A DNA stretch of 33,326 bases from JBCCCJ01 sp039029315 (GCA_039029315.1 JBCCGK010000121.1:1-33326), one strand, 5' to 3'; shown: positions 22,529 to 31,936, counted from the first letter of the stretch. Program-made: numbers and translations. Notes: a model not told the origin generated them from the sequence alone.

Positions 22529-25159
22529 CTATAAAGTGCTCAAATACCGTTCCAACTCTACTTCATCTGACATCAAGACATCTCTGGCCTTGCTCCCGGA
22601 ATGTGGGCCTACAATATTTGCTCGTTCCAGTTGATCAATGATTCGTCCTGCTCGATTGTAGCCCAGTTTCATTTTTCTTTGGATCAAGGATGCCGACCCA
22701 ATTTGATATTTTACGATCATTCGGGCAGCTTCCTCGAAGCGGCTGTCCTTCTCAAATGGCTCATCATCGCTGTCGCTTCCCCCATCTTCGGAAGGCAATT
22801 CTGGGAGGAAATAAGGTTCCGGGAATCCTCGTTGGTGAGAGATGTGATCCACGATTCGCTCGACCTCTGGTGTATCGATGAACGCATTCTGTATACGAAT
22901 TAGGTCACTCCCTGTGGATAATAGCACATCCCCACGCCCAATCAGCTGATCTGCTCCATTGGCATCCAAAATGGTTCTGGAGTCTACCTTGGAGATCACG
23001 CGATAGGACATCCTCGCAGGGAAGTTCGCCTTGATGATCCCTGTGATCACATTCACAGAAGGTCGTTGGGTTGCCACAACCAGGTGAATTCCGACAGCCC
23101 TGGCCAGCTGTGCCAATCGGGCGATTGGCATCTCGACTTCTTTTCCAGCAACCATCATCATGTCTGCCAGTTCATCTATTACCAGGACAATATAAGGCAT
23201 GAATCTATGCCCCTTTTTAGGACTTAATTTTCTATTTTTGAATTTGGTATTGTATTCCTTGAGGTTACGAACACGCGCTTTTTTGAGCAATTCATATCGA
23301 ATATCCATTTCGACACAGAGGCTCTTGAGTACATTGACCGCCTCCCGAACATCTGTGATGATGGGCTCTTCTCCCTGATCTGGCAACTGAGCCAGAAAAT
23401 GATGACTCAGAGACTGATACAAGCTCATCTCCACTTTTTTGGGATCGATCAATACAAACTTCACCTCGGCCGGATGCTTTTTGTACAACAAGGAAGTAAT
23501 GACAGTATTCAAGCCGACTGACTTTCCCTGACCTGTTGCTCCGGCGATGAGCAGGTGAGGCATTTTGTTCAAATCTGCGATGAACACCTCGTTCGAAATG
23601 GTCCTCCCAATGGCAATGGGCAGTTCTGCCTTGGTATTGATGAATTTTTCTGTTGTCAGCACCCCTCGCAGAGATACGATCTCTGGCTTGGAATTGGGTA
23701 CCTCAATCCCAATGGTTCCCTTTCCTGGAATAGGAGCGATGATCCGTATCCCCAATGCAGCAAGACTGAGCGCAATATCATCCTCCAGATTCTTGATTTT
23801 TGAGATCCGAATTCCAGGCGCAGGGACAATCTCGTATAAGGTTACAGTTGGTCCAATGGTGGCCTTGATGGTTACGATCTTGATGCCATAATCTTCCAGG
23901 GTCTGAACGATTTTGTTTTTGTTGTTTTCGAGCTCTTCCCGATTGACCTCCCGTCCTCTACCTGATCCATGATCCTCCAACAATTCCCAGGCAGGCCGCT
24001 CATAACCCGAGAGTTCCAGAGTTGGGTCATAATCTTCTGCCTCAAAAATCTCATCCACATTCTCAATTTCCTGATCTTCTTCAGGCACAATCTTCTCTAT
24101 TCGATCCTCTCCAACCACTTTTCCTATATTGTCTTCCCCGATCTGGGTCAGTTTTTTGGGTTCTGGCAGGGGAATGCTTTTTTCTTCTGGTACCTCCACG
24201 ATGGTCAATTCCAGAGACTGATCTTTCTTTTCAGGTGCGGCCTTCTTTTTGACAGGTTTGGGACGATCAACCGGCGGACTTACCTGAAGTTGCAATTCCT
24301 GACCGACCTGAGCTACAGGAGCGGGAGAAACTGATCTGGCAGTAACAGGGGAAGAGACCATCACCAGTCCTTGATTGCCTTGGGACACCACCGATGTGGC
24401 AGGGTTTCCTTGTCCACTCAGCTTTTGCTTGAGGGCAGTCCCGGTCCGTGAATTCTGACGACGCTTGGGCTGATTGGAAGGCACAGGTACCTGAACCTGC
24501 GGCAATTTGACAGCACTGAGTTTTTCCAGCATCATCGAGGCGCGGAGTTCCGCATTGAAGTTCACAACCACAAACATGACGATGGCAAACAACAGCAAGA
24601 ACGCCATTCCAACCGACCCCATATAAGCAATCAGCCAATTATTGATGGCATGTCCGACACCGCCCCCCAAATCATAACTTCCAGAGCGAGATAGGATTTC
24701 TATATAAGCAAAGAAAACTGACCCAAAGAATACCACAAACAGGGCATACTTGAATAAGCGTTTGGCAAAATCATAATAGTCGTCTTCCAGCAAGATCAGC
24801 CCCAATAGTAAGCCATACAGGATGGGAATAAACCCAAAAAAGCCAAATCCCCTGCGGATGATCCATTCAGCCAGTTTGGCACCAACAAATCCCAACCAAT
24901 TGTTGAATACAGCTGTATCTGCAAAGCCATCATCTACAACAGATTGATCGGCATGTCCGGTAAAATAATATGAAATACAGGCGATCAGGGATACAAGGCC
25001 CAAGAAAATCAGACTCCAGGCAGAGATTTTTCGAACTTGCTCCCGACTCTCAGGCTGTGTCCGCATAGCTTGAACCCACTGAAAAAAGACAGTAATCAAT
25101 CCAGGATTGGCTGCCTTTTTGGAGGATTTTTTTCGGCTGGATGTCCTTCGTTTTGCCAC
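22529..25159 (-). CDS. ftsK: DNA translocase FtsK
   Basis: 876 aa, close to the usual Bacteroidota length. Four membrane helices lie in residues about 45-200, followed by a Pro/Lys-rich linker (about 225-345) and an alpha domain (about 395-480). The RecA-like motor has Walker A GATGQGKS (Lys546) and a Walker B region with Asp662-Glu663 in VLVIDELADMMMV. The C-terminal gamma winged-helix domain (about 805-870, QIGSASLIQRKMKLGYNRAGRIIDQLE) reads polar DNA sequences. It pumps the chromosome terminus through the septum and activates XerCD dimer resolution. It heads the minus-strand run leading into the LolA-like array, and a promoter-like pair lies upstream. Confidence 0.96.
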   Translation of the reverse strand: MAKRRTSSRKKSSKKAANPGLITVFFQWVQAMRTQPESREQVRKISAWSLIFLGLVSLIACISYYFTGHADQSVVDDGFADTAVFNNWLGFVGAKLAEWIIRRGFGFFGFIPILYGLLLGLILLEDDYYDFAKRLFKYALFVVFFGSVFFAYIEILSRSGSYDLGGGVGHAINNWLIAYMGSVGMAFLLLFAIVMFVVVNFNAELRASMMLEKLSAVKLPQVQVPVPSNQPKRRQNSRTGTALKQKLSGQGNPATSVVSQGNQGLVMVSSPVTARSVSPAPVAQVGQELQLQVSPPVDRPKPVKKKAAPEKKDQSLELTIVEVPEEKSIPLPEPKKLTQIGEDNIGKVVGEDRIEKIVPEEDQEIENVDEIFEAEDYDPTLELSGYERPAWELLEDHGSGRGREVNREELENNKNKIVQTLEDYGIKIVTIKATIGPTVTLYEIVPAPGIRISKIKNLEDDIALSLAALGIRIIAPIPGKGTIGIEVPNSKPEIVSLRGVLTTEKFINTKAELPIAIGRTISNEVFIADLNKMPHLLIAGATGQGKSVGLNTVITSLLYKKHPAEVKFVLIDPKKVEMSLYQSLSHHFLAQLPDQGEEPIITDVREAVNVLKSLCVEMDIRYELLKKARVRNLKEYNTKFKNRKLSPKKGHRFMPYIVLVIDELADMMMVAGKEVEMPIARLAQLARAVGIHLVVATQRPSVNVITGIIKANFPARMSYRVISKVDSRTILDANGADQLIGRGDVLLSTGSDLIRIQNAFIDTPEVERIVDHISHQRGFPEPYFLPELPSEDGGSDSDDEPFEKDSRFEEAARMIVKYQIGSASLIQRKMKLGYNRAGRIIDQLERANIVGPHSGSKARDVLMSDEVELERYLSTL

Positions 25160-25247
25160 TATTTTTATAATTTGTTCTTCTGATTCATGTTATACTGTAA
25201 GTCAAAGCCTCAAATTCACTGAAAGCTAATCACTTACAGGAACGATC

Positions 25248-25278
25248 CAAATATAGTTTTTTTTCTTCAGATACACAA
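25248..25278 (-). promoter_or_regulatory. Promoter-like pair before ftsK
   Basis: Read on the minus strand, TTG (25278-25276), a 20-base spacer and TATATTTG (25255-25248) match the Bacteroidota consensus TTG-N19-21-TANNTTTG. The leader to the ftsK ATG would be about 80 bases. Confidence 0.5.
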
Positions 25279-25318
25279 TCGACTATTGGCATTAGACAAA
25301 TGTGGTAAGGATATTAGC

Positions 25319-25349
25319 AAAAAGCCGCCCCTCTATGAGGGACGGCGGA
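25319..25349 (-). terminator. Terminator of the T9SS-exported protein gene
   Basis: On the minus strand, CCGCC pairs with GGCGG and inner CCTC with GAGG, followed by a run of six T. It sits about 50 bases beyond the stop of the 25400-27286 gene in the correct orientation. The 15-base motif TAGTACTGCTATGTA (25365-25351) directly precedes the stem. Confidence 0.75.
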
Positions 25350-25399
25350 TACATAGCAGTACTACCAGATGTTTGTGGAATAACGAGAGGAATGAAAAA

Positions 25400-27286
25400 T
25401 TATTCCTTTTGGATCAATAACTTTCTCTGCATGAGACCATTTTCTGTCTGAATGGTCAACAAATACAAGCCTGAGGCCAAATTTTCTCGTTCTATTGTTT
25501 CCCGAAACAATCCTCCTATCTGTTTCCAGGACCGATTCAGCAAGGTTCTGCCAGTCACATCTGACAAGCTGATTCGTAGTTGAGTTTGTGGTCGTACAAA
25601 TTCCAACTCTACATAGAATGGCCCGGATGTTGGGTTGGGATACAGACGAATGTGCTGCAATTCTGTTGACAAATCATCAATAGAAGTAACAATGACATTT
25701 CGACTGGAAGAAGGTTCAGAACGGCATCCAAACATGGTATCCACCGCTACAGCTGTATAATCTCCTGATGAAGTAGGCGTGAAATTGGTTCCAGTTCCTG
25801 CGAGACCGATGATCGATTGGTACCATTCATAGATATAGGCCGGATCAGGCGACAAAACCATCAAATTTCCCATCCCGTCATAGTCAATTGCGGGGGTGGG
25901 GACCTCAACGATGTTGACAGTAATAGAAGTAGAAGTAGTGGTGCAAAACTGGTCTCGATCAATGGCTTCCACTCGATAGGTTCCGGCCTCTGTGATCACC
26001 AGATCGGAAGCTGGTGAACCAATCTTGACAGAATCACTGATATACCATTGGAGAGAATCTGTACTGGAGGTGCTCAAAATGAGCGTGTCTCCTGCACACA
26101 GGTTGATTTCTGTTACCGAGAGGGTGTCCCCGTCCATCAAGAGGGCAGGTTCATCAGGAAGTGGATGCACCTCCAGGGTATCGCTACACTCGAATACAAA
26201 CATGGGATTGTCTATCTCAAAAATCACGCGGAGGCCATCGACTGTCACACTGAAACTGTCCGCAGGGGGTGGGACTTGGAAGAAGACAGAGGCCCCACTT
26301 CCATTGGCACCTGTTGCACAGCCATCTGGATTGTCGAGCGGAAGATTGGAATCTTCATCCCATACCTGAAATTCATACATACCCGTATCCAGAAAGACAG
26401 AAGAAATCCCCGTCGACAATGGCAACAGATCTGTTCCATTGGTGATAGGAGTTGCAATCGTATTGATCAACTCGTTCCCAGCAGAATCAATCAAAATCCA
26501 GTACAAATCTCCGGCTCCTGTCCCAAAGAGGTCCGTACACTCTGTGCTATCAATGGTGACGCCATTGAGAACAAAACCTACGGTATCGATCACGGCTTCA
26601 TAGTTGACGACATAAGATCCGGGATCAGTGAACATTTGAGTGGCAGCTTGTTCATCTGTTGTTGTATACAAAAATCCATTTGGGCCAGTAATTTCCCAAT
26701 CATACCTAAACCCCATTTCACCATTGCTGGGAATTTCATTGACAATGTCCAGGACAGCTGGTTCACAGTTGCTACTGAGTGTCAAGGTATAGCAATCCCC
26801 TCCAAACTGACAGGGGCTGACGGTGAGTGGGAAGTTAAAAGTTACCGGTTGCAAGGAGGGATTGCCAAAAATCACAAGCTCTGCTGTCACCAGGGCTTGC
26901 AGACTATAGGTCCCGGCAATTGTCGGCGTTCCGAATAGTCGAATGCACCCCAGTGTATCTGCATTCACTGAATCGGGATGAGTAATGTATTTGCAATCTG
27001 GAGCGAGATTACACTCCCATTGCATGCCAGGAGGAAGCCCGGCAATACTATCTATTTGAAAAAAATTGAACGGAAAGGTTCCCAAGGCTGTATTCGTGTC
27101 CCGAGGCATGACCACTGTGATATCTTCTTCAAAATATTGGCAACCAACTGCAACTGGCAAGGTATCGGGATAAATCCCCGGAATATTGGGAACCGTTGAA
27201 TCCGGGAGGCACTGACCAGAAAGCTGCTGAGGGAGACAAAAAAGCAGGACGATCATCCCGAGTAGACAAAGACGAATCATTTTCAT
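25400..27286 (-). CDS. T9SS-exported extracellular protein with type A sorting domain
   Basis: 628 aa with a signal peptide (about 1-24, QQLSGQ). The C-terminal domain (about 545-628) is a type IX secretion sorting signal: LYPNPTSGPFYVELE, LSDVTGRTLLNRSW and LASGLYLLTIQTENG, ending RKLLIQKE. The middle is a string of Ig-like beta-sandwich segments, for example CAGDTLILSTSSTDSLQWY with an adjacent GTYRVEAID. Many acidic residues and paired cysteines suit a surface or secreted protein, perhaps a binding protein. No catalytic motif is seen. After the signal sequence it would cross the outer membrane through the T9SS and be attached to the surface or released. It follows the beta-helix/pseudo-caspase gene on the same strand. 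Confidence 0.85.
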   Translation of the reverse strand: MKMIRLCLLGMIVLLFCLPQQLSGQCLPDSTVPNIPGIYPDTLPVAVGCQYFEEDITVVMPRDTNTALGTFPFNFFQIDSIAGLPPGMQWECNLAPDCKYITHPDSVNADTLGCIRLFGTPTIAGTYSLQALVTAELVIFGNPSLQPVTFNFPLTVSPCQFGGDCYTLTLSSNCEPAVLDIVNEIPSNGEMGFRYDWEITGPNGFLYTTTDEQAATQMFTDPGSYVVNYEAVIDTVGFVLNGVTIDSTECTDLFGTGAGDLYWILIDSAGNELINTIATPITNGTDLLPLSTGISSVFLDTGMYEFQVWDEDSNLPLDNPDGCATGANGSGASVFFQVPPPADSFSVTVDGLRVIFEIDNPMFVFECSDTLEVHPLPDEPALLMDGDTLSVTEINLCAGDTLILSTSSTDSLQWYISDSVKIGSPASDLVITEAGTYRVEAIDRDQFCTTTSTSITVNIVEVPTPAIDYDGMGNLMVLSPDPAYIYEWYQSIIGLAGTGTNFTPTSSGDYTAVAVDTMFGCRSEPSSSRNVIVTSIDDLSTELQHIRLYPNPTSGPFYVELEFVRPQTQLRISLSDVTGRTLLNRSWKQIGGLFRETIERENLASGLYLLTIQTENGLMQRKLLIQKE

Positions 27287-27319
27287 AATGATAGAAATTG
27301 AAAAGATATGTGTTGAAGG

Positions 27320-29005
27320 TTAATTCGATTTTTTCTTAAGCACAAACTCTCCTCCTTGATCTCCTGTTGCCTCAATCACCCCTCCATGTACCGGGGCGTT
27401 TCTGCTGGCAACTGTCAGGCGGGTCAACAAGAGTCCACCAGAAAGGTATTGGGTTTGATTCAGGGATAAGGTTTGTAACAAGGTTTCCATCCAGGGTTGA
27501 GATGTAGAAGTCCGATCTTGCGCGGGATCTCCTGCGATCACCTGTCGACTTCTGCGTCGTTGCAATTCTCTCAGGCTGATTTCTTCATTTCCTCCCCTAC
27601 TCAGCCCTTGAATGCCTCCAAAAGGAGTATCTGTCAGCAGGAGCGTATGTTTGTTAGGTAGAAATGCCAGCAGGGACTGTAGGCGATCATGGGAGATCCA
27701 GGTATTGGTATGCTGAATATCTGCATCTCGTGCAAGCCAAAAGCCATCTTTGGTGGATTCATCCCACTCAAATTGTCCAGAGAAGCACAGCAGCAGGTGA
27801 TCAGGCTGTTCCAGTTCATCCTGCAAGCTTGCGATTTGCTGAAGGATGGTTTCTTTATCAGGATTCTCCAACACCGTGATATTGGCATCTTCAAAGCCAT
27901 ATTGATGCGCCAGTATGCTCCTTAGCTTTCGCATATATTGAACAGACTGTGGCCGTTTGGAAATGTTGCGGTCCTCATATTTTTTTACGCCAATCAACAA
28001 GGCATGATAGCGGGCTTCAGGAATATCTGCTTCGCTTGTCCCAGTAGGAATGATTCGCCGATTCAGCCCTGCCAGTTTGTCCTCACGGTTTTTATTTTTT
28101 TTCTTTTTCTTCTTGTCTTTGCTATCGTCTTTCCGAACAGTACGGGAGGTATGTTCATCCGGGAATGCTCCCATATCGACCCCTCCCTGCCCTTTTCGGA
28201 TACAGGGAGATCCTGGAGCTAGGTGATAATCGGAGCGAAGGGGATTGACGAATTTGGGGTGTTTGTTGAATATATTCTTGCCCTGATTGTCAATCTCACT
28301 TTCGATGTCAGATTCTGACACCAGGGAATAAGAGAGCTTCAAACTTCCCCCATCGGTCAAAAAGAAGGCGTCCTCATTGTCCCAAAATATGCTATTATAT
28401 ACCTCTGGAGTAGAGTTGGAATTAGATTCAATGCCATATTTATTTTTGACAAGCACATTATGATAACAAATCGGAGCTGCATTTCTTTTGGCATTGATTC
28501 CCGCCCAACAACGAGTGATCACACTGTTTCTGATTGTCCCGATAGAGCGAAAGAAGGTTACTGCTGCGGTTCCATTATCATCCAGCACAACATTTTTTAC
28601 CCATTTGGAATAGGAAATATTGCAATAAGCCAATTCACTCGGTTCTGATTCGTTTTGAATAAAAATTACTCCCCAATTGCCTTCTTCCCCCTCTCTTGTG
28701 AAGGTGATCATATCTTCTGCAGTCCCAAGTGCTTCCAGCACTCCGCGTACGCGGAGCATACCGACATCGAATTCACTTTCAGAATAGTCAGAATTATAGC
28801 CTGTCTGAAAGCGGACGATCGTTCCCGGTTCCAGCGTCAGGATTTTGCCTTCAGGCACAATCGCTTCTCCTTCAATCAGGTAGGGAGAGGCTGCCTTGGT
28901 CCAGGTTCCAGAGACCTTTTCATAATTTCGGATGGTGGTTTGGGCAGATACGTTTGCCCCTAGCAGGAGGACTGCAGGTAAAACAAAGTAGCAAATACAT
29001 TTCAT
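27320..29005 (-). CDS. Beta-helix protein fused to a catalytically dead caspase-like (C14) domain
   Basis: 561 aa from the ATG at 29005; a frame from 29038 would prefix an unrelated 11-residue stretch before the signal peptide (KCICYFVLPAVLLLGANVSAQ). Residues about 50-285 look like a right-handed beta-helix (turns such as GVLEALGTAEDMITFT, NSIFWDNEDAFFLTDGG). A Lys-rich linker (about 293-310) leads to a caspase-fold domain (about 330-550) with HALLIGVKKYED, but the usual catalytic His block reads CFSGQFEW (Gln411) and the usual DSCFSG Cys block reads TDTPFGG (Pro461). Both catalytic residues are therefore missing. The ending GGVIEATGDQGGEFVLKK is typical of secreted caspases. It is likely a periplasmic or outer-face binding protein. 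It precedes the T9SS protein gene by 33 bases. Confidence 0.8.
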   Translation of the reverse strand: MKCICYFVLPAVLLLGANVSAQTTIRNYEKVSGTWTKAASPYLIEGEAIVPEGKILTLEPGTIVRFQTGYNSDYSESEFDVGMLRVRGVLEALGTAEDMITFTREGEEGNWGVIFIQNESEPSELAYCNISYSKWVKNVVLDDNGTAAVTFFRSIGTIRNSVITRCWAGINAKRNAAPICYHNVLVKNKYGIESNSNSTPEVYNSIFWDNEDAFFLTDGGSLKLSYSLVSESDIESEIDNQGKNIFNKHPKFVNPLRSDYHLAPGSPCIRKGQGGVDMGAFPDEHTSRTVRKDDSKDKKKKKKNKNREDKLAGLNRRIIPTGTSEADIPEARYHALLIGVKKYEDRNISKRPQSVQYMRKLRSILAHQYGFEDANITVLENPDKETILQQIASLQDELEQPDHLLLCFSGQFEWDESTKDGFWLARDADIQHTNTWISHDRLQSLLAFLPNKHTLLLTDTPFGGIQGLSRGGNEEISLRELQRRRSRQVIAGDPAQDRTSTSQPWMETLLQTLSLNQTQYLSGGLLLTRLTVASRNAPVHGGVIEATGDQGGEFVLKKKSN

Positions 29006-29048
29006 ACCAGAGATCAATAACTCATGAATAAAAAGCAAGGAACGCTGT

Positions 29049-29078
29049 CAAAATACAAAGTGGTGGCTTGCAAGCAAA
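29049..29078 (-). promoter_or_regulatory. Promoter-like pair before the pseudo-caspase gene
   Basis: On the minus strand, TTTG (29078-29075), a 19-base spacer and TATTTTG (29055-29049) approach the Bacteroidota consensus, with the -7 box one base short. The leader to the ATG would be about 37 bases. Confidence 0.3.
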
Positions 29079-29092
29079 ATCCCTTTGTGATC

Positions 29093-30517
29093 CTATTCTT
29101 GGTCCCTGCTCAAGTTCCGTGACACTTCCTCCCATTTGGCTAACAATTGTTTCATCTTTTCAGGCTCTTGGGAGGCAAGATCCATCGTTTCGGACAAATC
29201 CTTTCTTAGATGATATAATTCTACTGACCCATTTTCTTTGTTTTTGACAATTTTCCACTCGCCTTGCCGCAAGGCCTGTTTTCCTCTATAGGACCAAAAC
29301 AAATAGTCATGGGGGGCAGCTTGTTGTTCTCCTCTCAAAAAAGGCATCAGATTGATTCCATCGACTGTAGATCTGTGATCAGGCCTGCCAGATATCGCGG
29401 CGATCGTCGCAAACAGGTCCAGAGAGATCACTGGAGACTCATACAGCAGGCCCGCCGGCAGATGATTCTTCCATTGCATCAAAAATGGAATCCGAATCCC
29501 TCCTTCATAGTAGCTCCCTTTGCCCCCCCGCAATGGTAGATTGCTGGAAGTCAACTCTTTGGTGGGGCCACCATTATCACTCAAAAAAATGATCAGGGTG
29601 TTGTCTTCGAGTCCTTCCTGCCTGAGTTTGTTCATGATTTCTCCCACACTGGCATCCAGATTGGCCAACATCGCTGCAAATATCCGTCGATGCACATCCT
29701 CTATATGCTCAAAGCGCTTCATATAAGCATCCGCTCCCTGAAGTGGGCTGTGAACGGCATTATAAGCCACGTATAAAAAAAAGGGCAGGTTCTGATTTCG
29801 GTCAATAAAATCTATGGCCTCTCTGGTGAAGGCATCTGTCAAATATGCTTTTTCCTGAACAGGTTGACTGGCTCTCATCACAGGATTGTTGGCATCATAA
29901 TCAGGCTCAGTGTTGCCCATATGACTAGAATAGATGGTTTTGCCATCCGCTGAGATCCATCTTCCGCTGCCACCTCCTGGCAATACCTTGCGGCGAAGCA
30001 TAGTGGTGACTGCTTGATAAGGAGGCGGCACAAAGGAATGACCTTCATGCAGAAAGCCAAAAAATTCGTCAAATCCCTGACGCATGGGGTGATATCTTGC
30101 TGTCCCCCCCTGATGCCATTTGCCAATCAGTCCCGAAACATAACCTGACTCTAACAGATACTCAGCAAGGGTAATCTCAGCTGGTGGAAGGCCAAGCCGA
30201 GGGTCTTCGTTTTGCGCTCCTACGATATTGGTCTCATATCCAAACCTGTTGGGATATCGACCTGTGAGTAATCCAGCTCGGGATGGACTGCAATACGAAT
30301 TCGTTACATATCCCTGGGAGAATCGAACCCCATTCTCTGCCAATTGATCAATGTTCGGTGTTGGAATATCTGTATTGCCTTGACAGCCCAGTTCTGCATA
30401 GCCAAGATCATCCGCTAGCAACAGGATGATATTGGGTGGGCGCTGGGTTTGAGCGATCAGGGAGAGGGCAGAAAATATGCTGAGCAGACACGCAATGAAT
30501 GTTGGCAAAATAGTCAT
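29093..30517 (-). CDS. Sulfatase (arylsulfatase A-like, S1 family), secreted
   Basis: 474 aa with a signal peptide (about 1-23). The sulfatase core is clear: PPNIILLLADDLGYAELG (metal Asp36, Asp37) and NSYCSPSRAGLLTGRYPNRFG, whose Cys76 becomes formylglycine. GKWHQGG, YVAYNAVHSPL and IIFLSDNGGPTKE (metal Asp and Asn) follow, with a C-terminal LYHLRKDLSETMDLA tail. It is compact, lacks a lipobox, and differs from the lipoprotein sulfatase at 8572, so they probably act on different sulfate esters. It is divergent from the M14 peptidase gene. The substrate is unknown. Confidence 0.9.
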   Translation of the reverse strand: MTILPTFIACLLSIFSALSLIAQTQRPPNIILLLADDLGYAELGCQGNTDIPTPNIDQLAENGVRFSQGYVTNSYCSPSRAGLLTGRYPNRFGYETNIVGAQNEDPRLGLPPAEITLAEYLLESGYVSGLIGKWHQGGTARYHPMRQGFDEFFGFLHEGHSFVPPPYQAVTTMLRRKVLPGGGSGRWISADGKTIYSSHMGNTEPDYDANNPVMRASQPVQEKAYLTDAFTREAIDFIDRNQNLPFFLYVAYNAVHSPLQGADAYMKRFEHIEDVHRRIFAAMLANLDASVGEIMNKLRQEGLEDNTLIIFLSDNGGPTKELTSSNLPLRGGKGSYYEGGIRIPFLMQWKNHLPAGLLYESPVISLDLFATIAAISGRPDHRSTVDGINLMPFLRGEQQAAPHDYLFWSYRGKQALRQGEWKIVKNKENGSVELYHLRKDLSETMDLASQEPEKMKQLLAKWEEVSRNLSRDQE

Positions 30518-30543
30518 GTCAGGGTAGATGAATGATTCAGAGA

Positions 30544-30551
30544 CAAATATA
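30544..30551 (-). promoter_or_regulatory. TANNTTTG box before the second sulfatase gene
   Basis: TATATTTG on the minus strand (30551-30544) lies 26 bases before the ATG at 30517. No TTTG is seen at the -33 position, so this is a weak call. Confidence 0.35.
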
Positions 30552-30694
30552 AGGAAGTGGCTTTGGATTAGGCCATTTGTCTAAATTCTATGACAGGAAT
30601 GTCTATCTTTCCGCCTTGAGTGTCAGAAAAAAGCCATAAACCTTCTCCCTTTTGGTGAGCCTTCATGCCAATCACTGTTAACTCTTCACCTCAT

Positions 30695-31930
30695 ATGAAA
30701 CATCCATCCTCGCTTCTTCTGCTGTTGTTTTTATCTGCATGTATTGGATCAAAAACAGCCAAAAAGCATCGTTTTCCTACTCCTGTCGACACCCGTAGCA
30801 AAGTAGTCCAGTATCAGGAGAAAAAAACCTATTCCATTGGGGATGTACATGCCTCCAATGAATTTCCGGCAGCCCGGCTAAACGATTTCTCGCAGCTCAA
30901 TGATTCTACCTTTCAGGCTACAATTAGTCCAGAGAATACACCCATTAATCCAAGCCCCTGGTATGCCTTCAAACTGTGGACGGACTCCCCCCAAACCCTT
31001 TATCTGAAACTCCACTATTCTTCCTATAAACATCGCTACCATCCCAAACTTAGCCATGATGGGGAGCAATGGTCTTTGTTGGATTCCAGCAAACTGGCTT
31101 TCACAGCAGATAGTATGCATGTCATTCTCCAATTGCAGGTTGGCAACTCTCCCCTATGGGTTGCAGCGCAAGAACTCCAGGACCATCGACGGGTAGGAGA
31201 ATGGGCCACTGAGATGAGTAAGCATGCGGCGGTCTCTGTAGGAGAGGCAGGGAAGAGTGTTCAGGGACGATCCATCCACTTTTTGGATATTCATCAGGGG
31301 GAGGCAAGGAGGAAACCAACTGTTGTCATCATCAGCAGACAACACCCCCCCGAAGTGACAGGCTACTTTGCCATGAAGGCTTTTGTAGAAACCATCGTAG
31401 CACAAGGGTCAAAAAATGGATTTCTTGACCGTTTTCGAGTCATGGTCTATCCTCTGATGAATCCAGACGGCGTAGATCTTGGGCATTATCGACACAATAC
31501 AGGAGGAGTGGATATGAATCGAGACTGGTCCCTGTATCATCAGCCAGAAGTGAGGCAGGTCGCCAATCATATCGTTCGAGAAAGCAAAACTCAGAAAAAC
31601 AACGTCATTCTGGGACTGGATTTTCACAGCACCTATTACGATGTCTACTATACCAATGACGAAAGTCTGGTTAGCAAAATTCCGGGCTTCACCAAAGACT
31701 GGCTCACCAGAATCCAGGAAGCGCTTGAGCTAGATGATATTAACGAAAAGCCCAGCAAGCTGGGATCTCCGGTTTCGAAAGGATGGTTTTATCAGCAATT
31801 CAAAGCGGCTGGCATCACCTATGAAATTGGAGACGATACCCCCCGAGACTTTATTCAAGTCAAGGGGGAAATATCAGCCAAAGCGATGATGAATATCTTA
31901 ATGGAACGATCTGAAGAATGGGGATTGTAA
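30695..31930 (+). CDS. M14-type zinc carboxypeptidase-like lipoprotein
   Basis: 411 aa from the ATG at 30695, which gives a lipoprotein signal LFLSACIG (lipid Cys16); the frame reaches 30665, but that N-terminus is not signal-like. An N-terminal beta-sandwich (about 40-160) precedes the M14 domain. Zinc ligands are His217 and Glu220 (RQHPPEV) and His311 (LDFHSTYYD), with a conserved NTGGVDMNRDW segment and catalytic Glu377 (GITYEIGDDTPR). The N-domain plus M14 layout is that of cytosolic carboxypeptidase-like and peptidoglycan- or peptide-trimming enzymes in Bacteroidota. It acts on the envelope side. The substrate is unknown. It is convergent with the desaturase gene, leaving only 6 bases between stops. 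Confidence 0.83.
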   Translation: MKHPSSLLLLLFLSACIGSKTAKKHRFPTPVDTRSKVVQYQEKKTYSIGDVHASNEFPAARLNDFSQLNDSTFQATISPENTPINPSPWYAFKLWTDSPQTLYLKLHYSSYKHRYHPKLSHDGEQWSLLDSSKLAFTADSMHVILQLQVGNSPLWVAAQELQDHRRVGEWATEMSKHAAVSVGEAGKSVQGRSIHFLDIHQGEARRKPTVVIISRQHPPEVTGYFAMKAFVETIVAQGSKNGFLDRFRVMVYPLMNPDGVDLGHYRHNTGGVDMNRDWSLYHQPEVRQVANHIVRESKTQKNNVILGLDFHSTYYDVYYTNDESLVSKIPGFTKDWLTRIQEALELDDINEKPSKLGSPVSKGWFYQQFKAAGITYEIGDDTPRDFIQVKGEISAKAMMNILMERSEEWGL

Positions 31931-31936
31931 CCCTGA

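Noticed and set aside
26048..26938. 296-codon plus-strand frame
   Set aside because: It is opposite the T9SS-exported protein, Ig-like and well supported; a composition-driven shadow.
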